Part shown: one piece after another, positions 1 through 11,864 of the stretch
Numbering within the stretch: position 1 is the first letter of the stretch
Layout of the letters: every line of letters starts with the position of its first letter
Assembly (NCBI RefSeq): GCF_040802235.1
Contig: NC_133169.1
Coordinates: forward strand, 43,469,034 to 43,533,033
From: Manis javanica
Taxonomy: Eukaryota > Chordata > Mammalia > Pholidota > Manidae
DNA: 64,000 nucleotides
Direction of reading: 5' to 3'
Program-made: the position numbers and the translations under genes
The notes under the pieces: generated by a model
The model's input: the letters and a program-made list of their open reading frames with translations, nothing else
What the model was told of the DNA's origin: nothing
Databases searched by the model: none

Positions 1-505
1 AGCCACAGAAGGGCATGGAAAATGTGCCAGCTGTGTACACAGCTCCAAATAACCCCCCAGTAACCCAGGAAACAGCAGCCATCAGGGCACAGGTGCCACC
101 ACTCATGAAGACCTCATAGTGTAGGGGACAGCAAATCGCCACTTAGCGGTCATAGGACATGGCAGTGAGCACAAATATCTCACCTGCTGAAAAGGAAGTC
201 ATTAAGAGTACTTGGGAAGCACACCCCAAAATGGAAATTGAAGTGTTGTGAGTTAGGTTGTTGACAATGAATTTTGGGATTGGGACAGACACGAGGAAGA
301 CATCCAGTAAGGACAAATTCTTCAGGAAGAAGTACATGGGTGTTTGTAGCTGCAGGTCTAGGGCGATGAGAGTGATGATCAGGAGGTTACTCACTAGGAC
401 AGCCAGGTAAACCACTAGGAAGAGCACACCGTGTACAATCTGGAGCTCCCAGACTTCAGAAAACCCCCGAAGAAAAAATACTGTTACAAAGGTGACATTG
501 GCCAT
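1..505 (-). pseudogene. OR14A2-like olfactory receptor pseudogene, N-terminal part (cut by window edge)
   Basis: This is an odorant G-protein-coupled receptor of the OR14 type, read on the minus strand from an ATG at 505-503. The first 120 codons are open and nearly identical to the intact receptor at 19828-20772. They cover the N-terminal tail with an N-glycosylation site (NVT at residues 3-5), TM1, the PMYFFLKNLS motif of TM2, and TM3 up to MSYDR. The next codon, Tyr of the DRY motif, is TAA (145-143) instead of TAT. Sequence homologous to the intact copy continues in the same frame to base 1, so the window starts inside the gene. A pyrimidine-rich splice acceptor lies about 20 bases before the ATG. 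The stop removes TM4-TM7, so no working receptor is expected. The 3' part lies outside the window. Confidence 0.92.
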
Positions 506-3500
506 GCTAGATTCTCCTCACTGCCTGTCGAGACAAGGAGATATGCAAAGGAACATCAATTTACACTTTCTAACAAGAATGATGTTGTTACCCAGAATAA
601 CATCAGTGAGAAAGAGGCATATGCCTTCTTTAAATAACTCAAGAATTACTAACAAGTTCCTTTTTTAAAAAGTAATGGGATTCCATGATTTATGTGTGCA
701 GTCAAATAGTCTTTGTGTGAGTTACACCTGCTCCTGTAGTCTCAACCTTAACTAACCACCAGAAAATATAATTTGAGCAAATAGAGGACTTTTACTGTAT
801 ATCAATGGATATTTATATCATAGTGACATTGTTCTATGATTAATGAAAAATACTTTTGTTTTCAAACAATCCAAACTCCTGTCTTTAGGACTTTTATGGT
901 ATTATCCCTAATAGTGTAACTGGAGCAATTTATCAGTTCTCCTTTGTTCTAAGTATTATGACCTCACATTTGTGCTATTTAATAATCCAACATAGCCAAA
1001 TAAATTTTTTTAACCTTACAGGTCTAAAGAAAGGAATATTAAAAATGATTCTATGTTCAATGACGGTATTGTCTTGAGATCATATAATTCACATATGTTG
1101 AACATTTTATTTATGTGTGTGAAAGAATTATTTAGGAAAATTTCAATTCCTTTGAATATGCACATGTGTAGAGAATGCTGTTATTAGGAAATGTTCCCAA
1201 AGGTTGATATTTTTCTAAGGGTGTATCTTAGAGTCACCATAATAAAATATCTTCCCCTATCTGAGTGAACATGTTTTCTTTGTCATGTGTTGTCTATTTT
1301 AATATCAGATATCTGCTTTCAGAGTTCAAAATGTTTCCTACATTATTATTTACTAGTACACATTTATTTATTTATTCTCTATTGGAAATATCAGGAAGTG
1401 CTCCATATTTATTGGGCACCAAACTGTTTGGTAGAGATGTATTTTTTTTGAAAGGCTTATTACTGAGAGCTTCCTGTCAATGTGAGGGGACAGACAATGA
1501 TGAATAAAAATACATATAAAAAAGAAAGAAAACCAATGGTGATGGGTGTCTTTAAAATAAGAAAAATCTATTATTTTAGAGATTAACAAAGTATTTATCT
1601 GAGATTGGAGGTGGATGATTCGATTGCCCCCTGTTGGGGTGACCTTGAAACCGACCCACATGGGAAGAGAACGAGAATACAGGCCGGAGACCAGTGGGGG
1701 AGCCTCTCGGGGAGCAGGGCTCGCGCGGCAGAGTAGGGCGATGGGCGTCCAGGGCGCATGCGGAGGGTCTGTGCGTGGTGAGTGGCAAGAACACAGTGCA
1801 GACATCAGATGGCTTGGAAGGCATTTATCACTCTATTCCAATTTTCTGGAGAAATACCCAGAAAGCTAGCAAAATAGGAACAAGAGTGAAAAAATATGTT
1901 GATGTCCTCCCTAAATTTCACAAAATTCTTTAAGACTCACAAATCATTATTTTGGAATAGTGTTTTAACAATAGAAACATTTTACCAATAGAAAATTGAA
2001 ATGCATACGTCAAAATAATTCCAGTTCTTCAATCACCTGTGAAGGATTATTTTTAGATGATTCCACCAAGCGCTCTGGAAAGTGATAATCTTTAGTATAT
2101 CACTTAAGCTCCTGGAATTAAAACAGAACTATATCTTCCTTTGGAATTTCTCTGTCATTAGAGCATATAGTTGTATTTCTAGTCTTCTGTGGAGGACTGA
2201 AAAATGACTGCTAAGATGTGGTAGTTTCTTAACATGGAAAGACAAATATTTAAGCAACCAGGAAATTCATTTGCTTCTTTTATTTTAAAATTGATATCAT
2301 TGTTGTAGACAATAAGTGTCTACAACAAATTATTTTTAATGTGACTGATGCTTAGAATTCCCCAAAGAAGAACGTCTTATGAGTCCTCTGAGTAGACTTC
2401 ATACATAATTACCTCTTAAGGCCTTAGAGTTATAATTACAGGTATTTTCTAGAGGCAGAACTGTTCACACCCCAGAAAACATTCTGGAATGCACCATGAA
2501 GGACATGAGTCAGACTTTGGGTAGAAAAATAACAGAGTATTTAAATGGTCCCTTAATTCCACTTATTAATAGACTACAGGCTAGTGATTGCCACTTTATA
2601 ATTGATGATTATCACTTGTGAATGTGGGCACTTGGCTAAAAATGAAGATTGCTGTCAGATATTGCTAATTACTGACTCAATGGGTCATGGCAAAGTTGGA
2701 GAACGTAATTTAGTCTGTCAAATGGGCAAACCAGATGGACCTTATGCTTTGCATATCCTTGCTGTAGACCTAGTCATCTAACACAAAAATCAAAAGACAT
2801 TTTATTGTTCATCTGGTTAAGGCCCTCAGTGTAGAGTAATGGAACTGGACTAAATTTTAAAGAGAGAGAATTTGAAAATGAGGTGATTTTGGCTTATTTG
2901 TGAGGGTTTTTTCTTTGGCTTTTAATGTGTCTTACTAGCATTAATCATTTTTAGTTATTTTATTTGAAAATACTTGTAACTACTTGAGTTATAATTAACA
3001 AAATGCCATTGTGTACTACATAGTTTCAGGAAATTATTTTAGTAATGAAACTGAATAAAATTCAGAGCACACTATATCCACCTATCTTTATTTTGTTAAA
3101 TGGATTTTGAGCCATGGTTATTATTTGTTTGTGTGCCAGTTACGGTTTCTGGAAACAGACACTTAGGTGGAGTAGTGCTGGAGAATGTTTCTTGGGCGAT
3201 TAAGAATGATGAATAGAAAAGAAAGAAAGCAAAAATGGTATTTAGAAACAATGACCTGGGCTCAAATTTTGGTCATGGCTACTGGGGATTCATTGATTTT
3301 TATATCTTTTTGGCAGAATTTATATAATAATTTCATACTGGAGATTTTTCATTTCAATCCAACTCCAACTAGATTTTCCTGTTCTTCACTTCTTCCATTT
3401 TCTGTACTGACAACCTGGATATCAAAAATACTATTTCTGGATTTTCACAGTCTTAAAATGTGCATAACACAGTTAATCCCTAGTCACACCACTACAGTGA

Positions 3501-5025
3501 CCAGTTTACATAAAATAGTTGAAGATTCTTTGTCGTCCTCTTTCTTTTCCTTCTATCTTAAGTATATATGTTCAAGATGCTCTGGCCAAAGTTATGCTGA
3601 ATGAATTCCCCTTAAAAAATCTATCTGCATAGCTTTGCTCTTCATCTGGTATAGTTATTTCATTTGATTCAGTCTGCACTCACTTAAAATTTTTCTTTAC
3701 TTTTGATGACAACTTTTTAATGGGTGGAAAATTAACATGCCTTCCAAAAATAATGAAAAATATTTGAAAACAATATCAGTGATAACAATAACAAAATACA
3801 TATCATTGAAATTCCACTTCCTTCCCATACTTTTTACTCTAATCCTCAGTATCATCCAGGAAACGAGTCTCAAGGTTTAATGGATTATTTTTACGTTTTT
3901 TTTTTTTGAAAAAAGAAGAGTGACATATGTTTTCTTATTACATAGCATACTGTGAAAACTGTTTTGCCTTAGATATTTCACTTAATATTTTCTGGGAATC
4001 ACTAGAGATCAGTTCTAGAGATTGCCTTCCATCTCTTTTATAAACCAAAGAATAACTGATTGTATTATATGTGCCATAGCTTAAGTAATATCCTGTGTTT
4101 GGACATTGAGCTACTTTCTAAAATTTGGCAACTACAAATAATGGTGCAAATAAAAAGCCTGTGAAAATGTAGTACTGAATACAGGATTTGCATCTTCCGG
4201 GTATTATCTAACTGAGCTGATGATTGCCCCTGTTTATTGGCCCCTATTTTGTTACTTCGTCACTGCAGTCTATGACTATGCTTCGAAGCCCAGTGACCCT
4301 AAACTCATTTTTACATATCCGCTTGTTTTGAATAAAGCAAAATAAATTAAGATGAAGTAAAAATTTTTGGTCTATAGAAACTTCCTACCTCATGTACCCG
4401 ACAATTGGCACCACAATATCTCTTAATAACAAGGACACTCTGGGACAATAAAGTTAGTGAGTCTGCCAGTTAATTTTTGTTTCCAACTCTTCTTTTTTTT
4501 TTCTTTACCTCTATTTCATCTTTCCTGGCAATTCTTAGGGATTACCTATACATTTTATTTATAATCTATTTTTAAATTTCAGTGGATTTCTATTTTTATT
4601 TCCTATAGCAGTTCTAGGAATTACATGCTTGTCTTTGCTAAGTCACTTAAAATTATTATTCTACTATTCTTGAAAATATAATAATATTTGCAATCACATG
4701 GAATCACACATACTGTCAATCATACTTCCATATGTGCTATAAACCCAACAAGGCCATGTTAAATATTTAGTTTTTAAACATTCATAAAGTTTATAAAGAA
4801 ATGAAGTTGGAAATTGTCCAAAAATTAAAAATGAATTATTGGCACTTATCCACATATTCATTTCTTATACTATTTAATAATTTTTCTCAGGAATGGAGTA
4901 TACCTCTTGTATAATTTTATTCAGTTTGAATAATTTACTTCAGCATGTTTTGTACAACAATTCTTCCACCAACACATTCTCTTAGTCCTCTATAAAATGA
5001 TAACTTTATTTTTATTTCAATCTAG
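1..5025. repeat. Tandem-duplicated OR unit, copy A
   Basis: Base 1 aligns with about 20271 in copy B, and similarity runs on through non-coding DNA. Examples: 1600-1860 matches 21490-21760, 2440-2530 matches 22370-22460, 2765-3060 matches 23860-24130, and 3060-4900 matches 24900-26800. Copy A lacks about 770 bp present in copies B and C (around 24135-24905) and lacks the LTR found in copy B. Apart from the receptor at 1-505 I see no gene in 506-5025. The patch at 1615-1810 is richer in G+C and CpG than its surroundings and lies upstream of the receptor, but I cannot assign it. Confidence 0.85.
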
Positions 5026-5379
5026 GTATGACACTCACCAATGCTGTGTTTACTGTACAAATTACACACATCTGACTCTTAAACCTTAGATGGACGAAAC
5101 CTATATGTTACTCCTGCAATTGAGCATGATCTGCTTGCCAGGGTCTGCTACTGATCATTCTCCAATAATATCAGGTATTTATGCCATGTATTAAGTTTGG
5201 GTTTTACATTTGTTTTCTATCAGAGAAGAGGAATGCTCAGAAAGTGTTCTTTCCTAGTCCATCATTTTCAGAAGTAAAACATTTCTTTCGACAAGACCAA
5301 ACATGAATGTATAATCTGATCAGTAAAACTTGTCTTCTGGTACTTACTAATGTACAAACAAACCCTGCAAATGATTCAG
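5026..5379. other. Intergenic, nothing recognised
   Basis: AT-rich sequence between the end of duplicated copy A and an old L1 remnant. I see no coding potential, RNA gene or clear repeat in it. Confidence 0.5.
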
Positions 5380-5616
5380 TAGTTGTATCACCAAAGATGA
5401 AAGCAACTAAGGAGTCCTTCAATAGGAGATCAGGTGAACAAGCATAGACCAACCATACAATGAATACTATTCAGCAATATAAATGCATATATTATTAAAG
5501 CATACAAAAACCATACATCAATTTTGAATGCCTAACGTGAAGTGAAAGAAGCCAACATGATTCTAATTACTTTTCTTTGGAGAAGCAAAATTATAGACAC
5601 AGAACAAATCAGTGTC
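5380..5616 (+). repeat. Ancient L1 remnant (end of ORF2 and start of 3' UTR), split by a younger L1
   Basis: Degenerate plus-strand text of the kind found near the L1 ORF2 stop (a 'tactattcagcaata'-like stretch, then a 'gtgaaagaagcca' block). It breaks at about 5616 and resumes at about 13525 with the expected continuation. This old L1 is therefore the target into which the full-length L1 at 5628-13513 inserted. Confidence 0.6.
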
Positions 5617-5627
5617 CTTTATGTTTT
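5617..5627. repeat. Target-site duplication of the full-length L1, left copy
   Basis: CTTTATGTTTT at 5617-5627 matches 13514-13524 exactly. It places the 3' insertion boundary outside the extra A-rich segment. Confidence 0.7.
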
Positions 5628-5851
5628 TATTTTTATTTTTATTTTTAGATACGTATTTTTTATTGAAGGGTAGTTGACACACAGTATTACATTAGTTTCA
5701 GGTGTACAAAACAGTGACTTAACATTTATACACATGATAATTCTAGGTACCAGCTATCACCATACCAAGTTGTTACAATATTTTGACTATATTCCTTATG
5801 CTATACATTACATCCCAGTTACTTATTTATTTTACAATTGGAAGTGTGTAC
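5628..5851 (-). repeat. L1MA-like 3' end carried beyond the L1 tail (putative 3' transduction)
   Basis: Read on the minus strand, this follows the L1's own A-rich tail. It matches the 3' end of an older L1 class (text around 'caactatacc...aataaa') and ends with AATAAA and a second A-rich tract. It lies inside the target duplications. The simplest reading is that the parent L1 transcript read through into an older L1 tail just downstream and used that poly(A) signal. A nested older insertion is the alternative. Confidence 0.55.
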
Positions 5852-6789
5852 TTTTTTTTTTTTGTTTGTTTTTGTTTTGTTTTGTGAGGGCATCTCTCAT
5901 ATTTATTGATCAAATGGTTGTTAACCACAATAAAATTCTCTATAGGGGGGTCAATGCTCAATGCACAATCATTAATCCACCCCAAGCTAAATTTTCATCA
6001 GTCTCCAATCTTCTGAAGCATAATGAACAAGTTCTTACATGGAGAACAAATTCTTACATAGTGAATAAGTTACATGGTGAACAGTACAAGGGCAGTCATT
6101 ACAGAGACTTTTGGTTTTGATCATGCATTATGAACTATAAACAGTTCAAATATGAATATTCATGTGATTTTTATACTTGATTTATATGTGGATACCACAT
6201 TTCTCTTTATTATTATTATTTTTAATAAAATGCTGAAGTGGTAGGTAGATACAAGATAAAGGTAGAAAACATAGTTTAGTGTTGTAAGAGAACAAATGTA
6301 GATGATCAGGTGTGTGCCTGTAGACTATGTGTTAATCCAAGCTAGACAAGGGCAAAAAAACATCCACGTATGCAGAAGATTTCTCTCAGAATAGGGAGGG
6401 GGCGGTTCTAAGCCTCACCTCTGTTGATCCCAATTTTCTCACCTGATGGCCCCCCTGCTACTGTGCCTGTCTTAGGTTGTTCCTCCCTTGAGGAATCTTA
6501 CCTGTCTCTGGCTAACCAGTCATCTTCCAGGGCCATATAGGGAAATGTTAAGTTGGTAAGTGAGAGTGAAGCCTTATTGTTTGAAAAGGTTAGCTTTTTA
6601 CTTCTTCGCATATTTTATGCCCTGTGGCTTCTATGCCCAGCATTTGTCTTGAGGTGTCTTTACCACTTGGAAGAATTATGATACTGGGTAAATTCGATAT
6701 GAGGCACGAATTCTACTTAAGGGTTATAATTAGGAAGGAAGAAGAAAAGCTATAGAAGTAGCAGGTGGAAGAAAACCTGGGGAGATTGA

Positions 6790-7300
6790 TTATTTCTTTG
6801 ACATACCTTCCTGTAGAATAACTTCAGCATGTATAGGTTTTAAACTACTAATTAAATTGCACACACACATTAACATAATAGGAGTACAGTTGCATAACCA
6901 AAGCATACCTGTAATTACCAGCCATCTCCAGTGAAACCAAGAAAACCAGCTAGGCACCTTAGGCATTTGTGAAAACTTATCTGTAATATAGTGGATATTG
7001 TCCAACTGAACTTGAACAGTTTGAGAGAAATCAGACAAATTAAAACAACCCATTCCTGGGGACTTTTCACATCCCATATGTTCTTTTAACAGTAAATAGT
7101 CTGTAGTTGTAAGATTTTGGAGCGCTACAATTTACACTTCTCCTAATTCTTGGTTGAGTTCTAACAGTTTAGATCCAGTCAAATTTGTTGTTTTGCTGTA
7201 TACAAAGGCCAGCTTAGATATCTCCTTCTTCATTCCTATGGCAAGTCCAGGAACTGGTGGGATGAGTGCATCTACACCTGTAGCAGTGCATGGATCTTTG
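6790..7300 (-). pseudogene. Retroviral envelope transmembrane-subunit remnant inside the L1 3' UTR
   Basis: On the minus strand from about 7290, one frame reads as a retroviral Env TM subunit broken by one in-frame TAA (7134-7132) and ending at 6790. In order I see: a proline/glycine-rich hydrophobic start; a leucine-heptad stretch with an LQN-type segment; a disulphide motif region CEKSPGMGC, where the usual CX6CC appears with one Cys replaced by Gly; a second helical region; a Trp-rich juxtamembrane stretch (WFSWFHWRW); and a hydrophobic span followed by a short tail. The surface subunit is missing. It lies in the L1 sense orientation. The family match rests on motif order, not on a database search. 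No function is implied. Confidence 0.65.
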
Positions 7301-7388
7301 TTGGGGATTTTTGATGGTCATCTTCTGGCATGAGTCTTCCTGAGAGTGCTTATGTTGGAAGTTCTTTTTCATATTGTATCTTAGTTCA

Positions 7389-7463
7389 TTTTCGAGGTAG
7401 CCAAATTAGGCTTTGATCCTCTGTATAAACACAAACAGACCCTTTGCCTACACTTTTATATAC
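7389..7463 (-). pseudogene. Retroviral integrase C-terminal remnant inside the L1 3' UTR
   Basis: About 25 codons on the minus strand resemble the end of a betaretrovirus-like integrase (GKGSVCVY followed by an acidic turn and a WLP motif), then a stop. It lies about 100 bases upstream, in sense, of the envelope remnant, matching the pol-then-env order of a retrovirus with the surface-subunit coding region deleted. It is short, so this call is weaker than the envelope call. Confidence 0.45.
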
Positions 7464-7846
7464 CCTTTGTATCATTGTATAGAACTCATTGGAGGTCAAC
7501 ACACAGGAACTGCTTTTTTTTTTCATTAATTAATCTACACTTACATGATGAATATTTTGTTTACTAGGCTCTCCCCTATACCAGGTCCCCCCTATATACC
7601 CCTTTACCGTCACTGTCCATCAGTGTAGCAAAATGTTGTAGAATCACTACTTGTCATCTCTGTGTTGTACAGCCCCACCCTTTTTCCCACCCCCCATGCA
7701 TGCTAAACTCAATACCCCCTTTCCCCCCCCTTTATCCCTCCCTACCCACCCATCCTCCCCAGTCCCTTTCCCTTTGGTACATGTTAGTCCATTCTTGAGT
7801 TCTGTGATTCTGCTGATATTTTGTTCCTTCAGTTTTTCCTTCGTTC

Positions 7847-10800
7847 TTATACTCCACAGATGAGTGAAATCATTTGGTATTTATCTTTCTCCACTTGACT
7901 TATTTCACTGAGCATAATGCCCTCCAGCTCCATCCATGTTGCTACAAATGGTAGGATTTGCCCTTTTCTTATGGCTGAGTAGTATTCCATTGTGTATATG
8001 TACCACATCTTCTTTATCCATTCATCTATCGATGGACATTTAGGTTGCTTCCAATTCTTGGCTATTGTAAATAGTGCTGCGATAAACATAGGAGTGCATT
8101 GGTCCTTCTCAAACTTGATTGCTGCATTCTTAGGGTAAATTCCTAGGAATGCAATTCCTGGGTCAAATGGTAAGTCTGTTTTGAGCATTTTGATGTACCT
8201 CCATACTGCTTTCCACAATGGTTGAACTAATTTACATTCCCACCGGCAGAGTAAGAGGGTTCCCCTTTCTCCACAGCCTCACTAACATTTGTTGCTGTTT
8301 GTCTTTTGGATGGCAGCCATCCTTACTGGTGTGAGGTGATACCTCATTGTAGTTTTAATTTGCATTTCTCTGATAATTAGCAATGTGGAGCATCTTTTCA
8401 TGTGTCTGTTGGCCATTTGTATTTCTTTTTTGGAGAACTGTCTGTTCAGTTACTCTACCCATTTTTTAATTGGGTTATTTGTTTTTGTTTGTTGAGGTGT
8501 GTGAGCTCTTTATATATTCTGGATGTCAAGCCTTTATCGGATCTGTCATTTTCAAATATATTCTCCCATACTGTAGGGTTCCTTTTTGTTCTATTGATGG
8601 TGTCCTTTGCTGTACAGAAGCTTTTCAGCTTAATATAGTCCCACTTGTTCATTTTTGCTGTTGTTTTCCTTGCCCAGGGAGATATGTTCAAGAAGAGGTC
8701 ACTCATGTTTATGTCTAAGAGGTTTTTGCCTATGTTTTCTTCCAAGAGTTTAATGGTTTCATGACTTACATTCAGGTCTTTGATCCATGTTGAGTTTACC
8801 TTTGTATATGGGGTTAGACAATGGCCCAGTTTCATTCTCCTACATGTAGCTGTCCAGTTTTGCCAGCACCATCTGTTGAAGAGACTGTCATTTCGCCATT
8901 GTATGTCCATGGCTCCTTTATCAAATATTACCTGACCATATATGTCTGGGTTAATGTCTGGATTCTCTAGTATGTTCCATTCGTCTGTGGCTCTGTTCTT
9001 GTGCCAGTACCAAATTGTCTTGATTACTATGGCTTTATAATAGAGCTTGAAGTTGGGGAGTGAGATCCCCCCTACTTTATTCTTCTTTCTCAGGATTGCT
9101 TTGGCTATTCGAGGTCTTTGGTGGTTCCATATGAATTTTTGAATTATTTGTTCCAGTTCATTGAAGACTGTTGCTGGTAGTTTCATAAGGATTGCATCAA
9201 ATCTGTATATTGCTTTGGGTAGGATGGCCATTTTGACGATATTAATTCTTCCTAGCCACGAGCATGGAATGCATTTCCATCTGTTAGTGTCCCCTTTAAT
9301 TTCTCTTAAGAATGACTTGTAGTTTTCAGAGGATAAGTCTTTTACTTCTTTGGTTAGGTTTATTCCTAGGTATTTTATTTTATTTTTTGATGCAATTGTG
9401 AATGGAGTTGTTTTCCTGATTTCTTGTTCTGTTGGTTCATTGTTAGTGTATAGGAAAGCCACAGATTTCTGTGTGTTGATTTTGTATCCTGCAACTTTGC
9501 TGTATTCCGTTATCAGTTCTAGTAGCTTTGGGGTGGAGTTTTTAGGGATTTTTATGTACAGTATCATGTAATCTGCAAATAGTGACAGTTTAACTTCTTC
9601 TTTACCAATCTGGATTCCTTGTATTTTTTTGTTTTGTCTGATTGCCATGGCTAGGACCTCCAGTACTATGTTAAATAACAGTGGGGAGAGTGGGCATCCC
9701 TGTCTAGTTTCCGATCTCAGAGGAAAAGCTTTCAGCTTCTCCCTGTTCAATATAATGTTGGCTGTGGGTTTTTCATAGATGGCCTTTATTATGTTGAGGT
9801 ACTTGCCCTCTATTCCCATTTTGCTGAGATTTTTTATCATGAATGGATGTTGAATTTTGTCAAATGCTTTTTCAGCATCTATGGAGATGATCATGTGGTT
9901 TTTGTCTTTCTTTTTGTTGATGTGGTGGATGATGTTGATGGACTTTCGAATGTTCTGCCATCCTTGCAGCCCTGGGATGAATCCCACTTGGTCATGGTGT
10001 ATGATCCTTTTGATGTATTTTTGAACTCGTTTTGCTAATATTTTGTTGAGTATTTTTGCATCTACAGTCATCAGGGATATTGATCTGTAGTTTTCTTTTT
10101 TGGTGGGGTCTTTGCCTGGTTTTGGTATTAGGGTGATGTTAGCTTCATAGAATGAGTTTGGGAGTATCCCCTCCTCTTCTATTTTTTGGAAAACTTTAAG
10201 GAGAATGGGTATTATATCTTCCCTGTATGTCTGATAAAATTCCAACGTAATTCCATCTGGCCAGGGGGTTTTGTTCTTTGGTAGTTTTTTGATTATCGCT
10301 TCAATTTTGTGCTGGTAATTGGTCTGTTTAGATTTTCTTTCTTTCTGGGTCAGTCTTGGAAGGTTGTATTTTTCTAGGAAGTTGTCCATTTCTCCTAGGT
10401 TTCCCAGCTTGTTAGCATATAGGTTTTCATAGTATTCTCTAATAATTCTTTGTATTTCTGTGGGGTCCGTCGTGATTTTTCCTTTCTCGTTTCTGATACT
10501 GTTGATTTGTGTTGACTCTCTTCTCCTCTTAATAAGTCTGGCTAGAGGCTTGTCTATTTTGTTTATTTTCTCGAAGAACCAGCTCTTGGTTTCATTGATT
10601 TTTGCTATTGTTTTATTCTTCTCAATTTTATTTATTTCTTCTCTCATCTTTATTATGTCCCTCCTTCTGCTGACCTTAGGCCTCATTTGTTCTTCTTTTT
10701 TCAATTTCGATCATTGTGATAATAGACCTTTCTTTTGGGATTGTTATTCCTATTTTAAATATGCTTGGATTGCTATATACTTTCCTCTTAAGACTGCTTT

Positions 10801-11640
10801 TGCTGTGTCCCACAGAAGTTGGGGCTTAGTGTTGTTGTTGTCATTTGTTTCCATATATTGCCTTATCTCCATTTTAATTTGGTCATTGATCTATTGATTA
10901 TTTAAGATCGTGTTGTTAAGCCTCCATGTGTTTGTGAGCCTTTTTGCTTTCTTTGTACAGTTTATTTCTAGTTTTATGCCTTTGTTGTCTGAAAAGTTGG
11001 TTGGTAGGATTTCAATCGTTTGAAATTTACTGAGGCTCTTTTTGTGGCCTAGTATGTGGTCTATTCTGGAGAATGTTCCATGTACACTTGAGAAGAATGT
11101 GTATCCTGTTGCTTTTGGATGTAGTGTTCTGTCGATATCTATTAGGTCCATCTGTTCTAGAGTGTTGTTCAGTGCCTCTGTGTCCTTACTTATTTTCTGT
11201 CTGGTGGATCTGTCCTTTGGAGTGAGTGGTGTGTTGAAGTCTCCCAGAATGAATGCATTGCATTCTATTTCCTCCTTTAATTCTGTTGGTATTTGTTTCA
11301 CATATCTTGGTGCTCCTCTATTGGTTGCATATATATTTATAATGGCTATATCCTCTTGTTGGACTGAGCCCTTTATCATTATGTAATGTCCTTCTTTGTC
11401 TTTTTTCACTTCTTTATTTTGAAGTCTGTTTTGTCTGATACCAGAATTGCAACACCTACTTTCTTCTCTTTGTTGTTTGCCTGAAATATCTTTTTCCATC
11501 CCTTGACTTTAAGTCTGTGCATGTCTTTGGGTTTGAGGTGAGTCTCTTGTAAGCAGCATATGGATGGATCTTGCTTTTTTATCCATTCTATTACTCTGTG
11601 TCTTTTGATTGATGCATTTATTCCATTTACATTTAGGGTG
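7847..11640 (-). pseudogene. L1 ORF2 (endonuclease / reverse transcriptase), broken
   Basis: ORF2 protein nicks the target and reverse transcribes L1 RNA. In sense order: the endonuclease start at about 11640 (TLNVNGIN-type opening, with ATA where ATG is expected), endonuclease text with GDFNTPL and IDHILG (11499-10891), the reverse transcriptase in a 749-codon open stretch (10704-8455), and the C-terminal part (8218-7847, IDEWIKKMWYIYTMEYYSA). Total length, about 1,264 codons, is near the usual size. Frames change between 10891 and 10704 and between 8455 and 8218; the second break follows an A-run near 8490. The catalytic F-A-D-D box reads F-A-D-Y (9573-9568), a single G-to-T change in sense. 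The copy is dead. Confidence 0.93.
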
Positions 11641-11864
11641 ATTATTTAAAGGTATGAACTTATTGCCATTGCAGGCTTTAAGTTTGTGGTTACCAAAGGT
11701 TCAGGGTTAGCTTCTTTACTATCTTACTGTCTAACTTAACTCGCTTGTTGAGCTATTGTAAATGCTGTCTGATGATTCTTTATTTCTCTCCCTTCTTATT
11801 ACTCCACCTCCCTTCTTCATATGTTGGGTGTTTTGCTCTGTGCTCTTTTTAGGAGTGCTCCCAT

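Larger units (their letters stand above)
5852..7846 (-). other. L1 3' UTR, unusually long (about 2.0 kb)
   Basis: Starts after the ORF2 stop with a purine-rich, G-run tract in sense (C-rich on the plus strand, about 7665-7775), as is usual for L1 3' UTRs. It then holds a retrovirus-like block (about 6790-7463) and a terminal part of about 670 bp shared with the second L1 at 32474-33141. AATAAA lies about 20 bases before the A-rich tail. L1 3' UTRs are usually a few hundred bases, so the length is notable. Confidence 0.75.

Noticed and set aside
3185-3604. 139-codon open frame on the plus strand in copy A
   Set aside because: The matching parts of copies B and C do not keep the same frame, so there is no sign of coding constraint.
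5674-6120. 148-codon plus-strand open frame
   Set aside because: It is antisense to the L1 tail and its 3' extension and crosses the junction between them.
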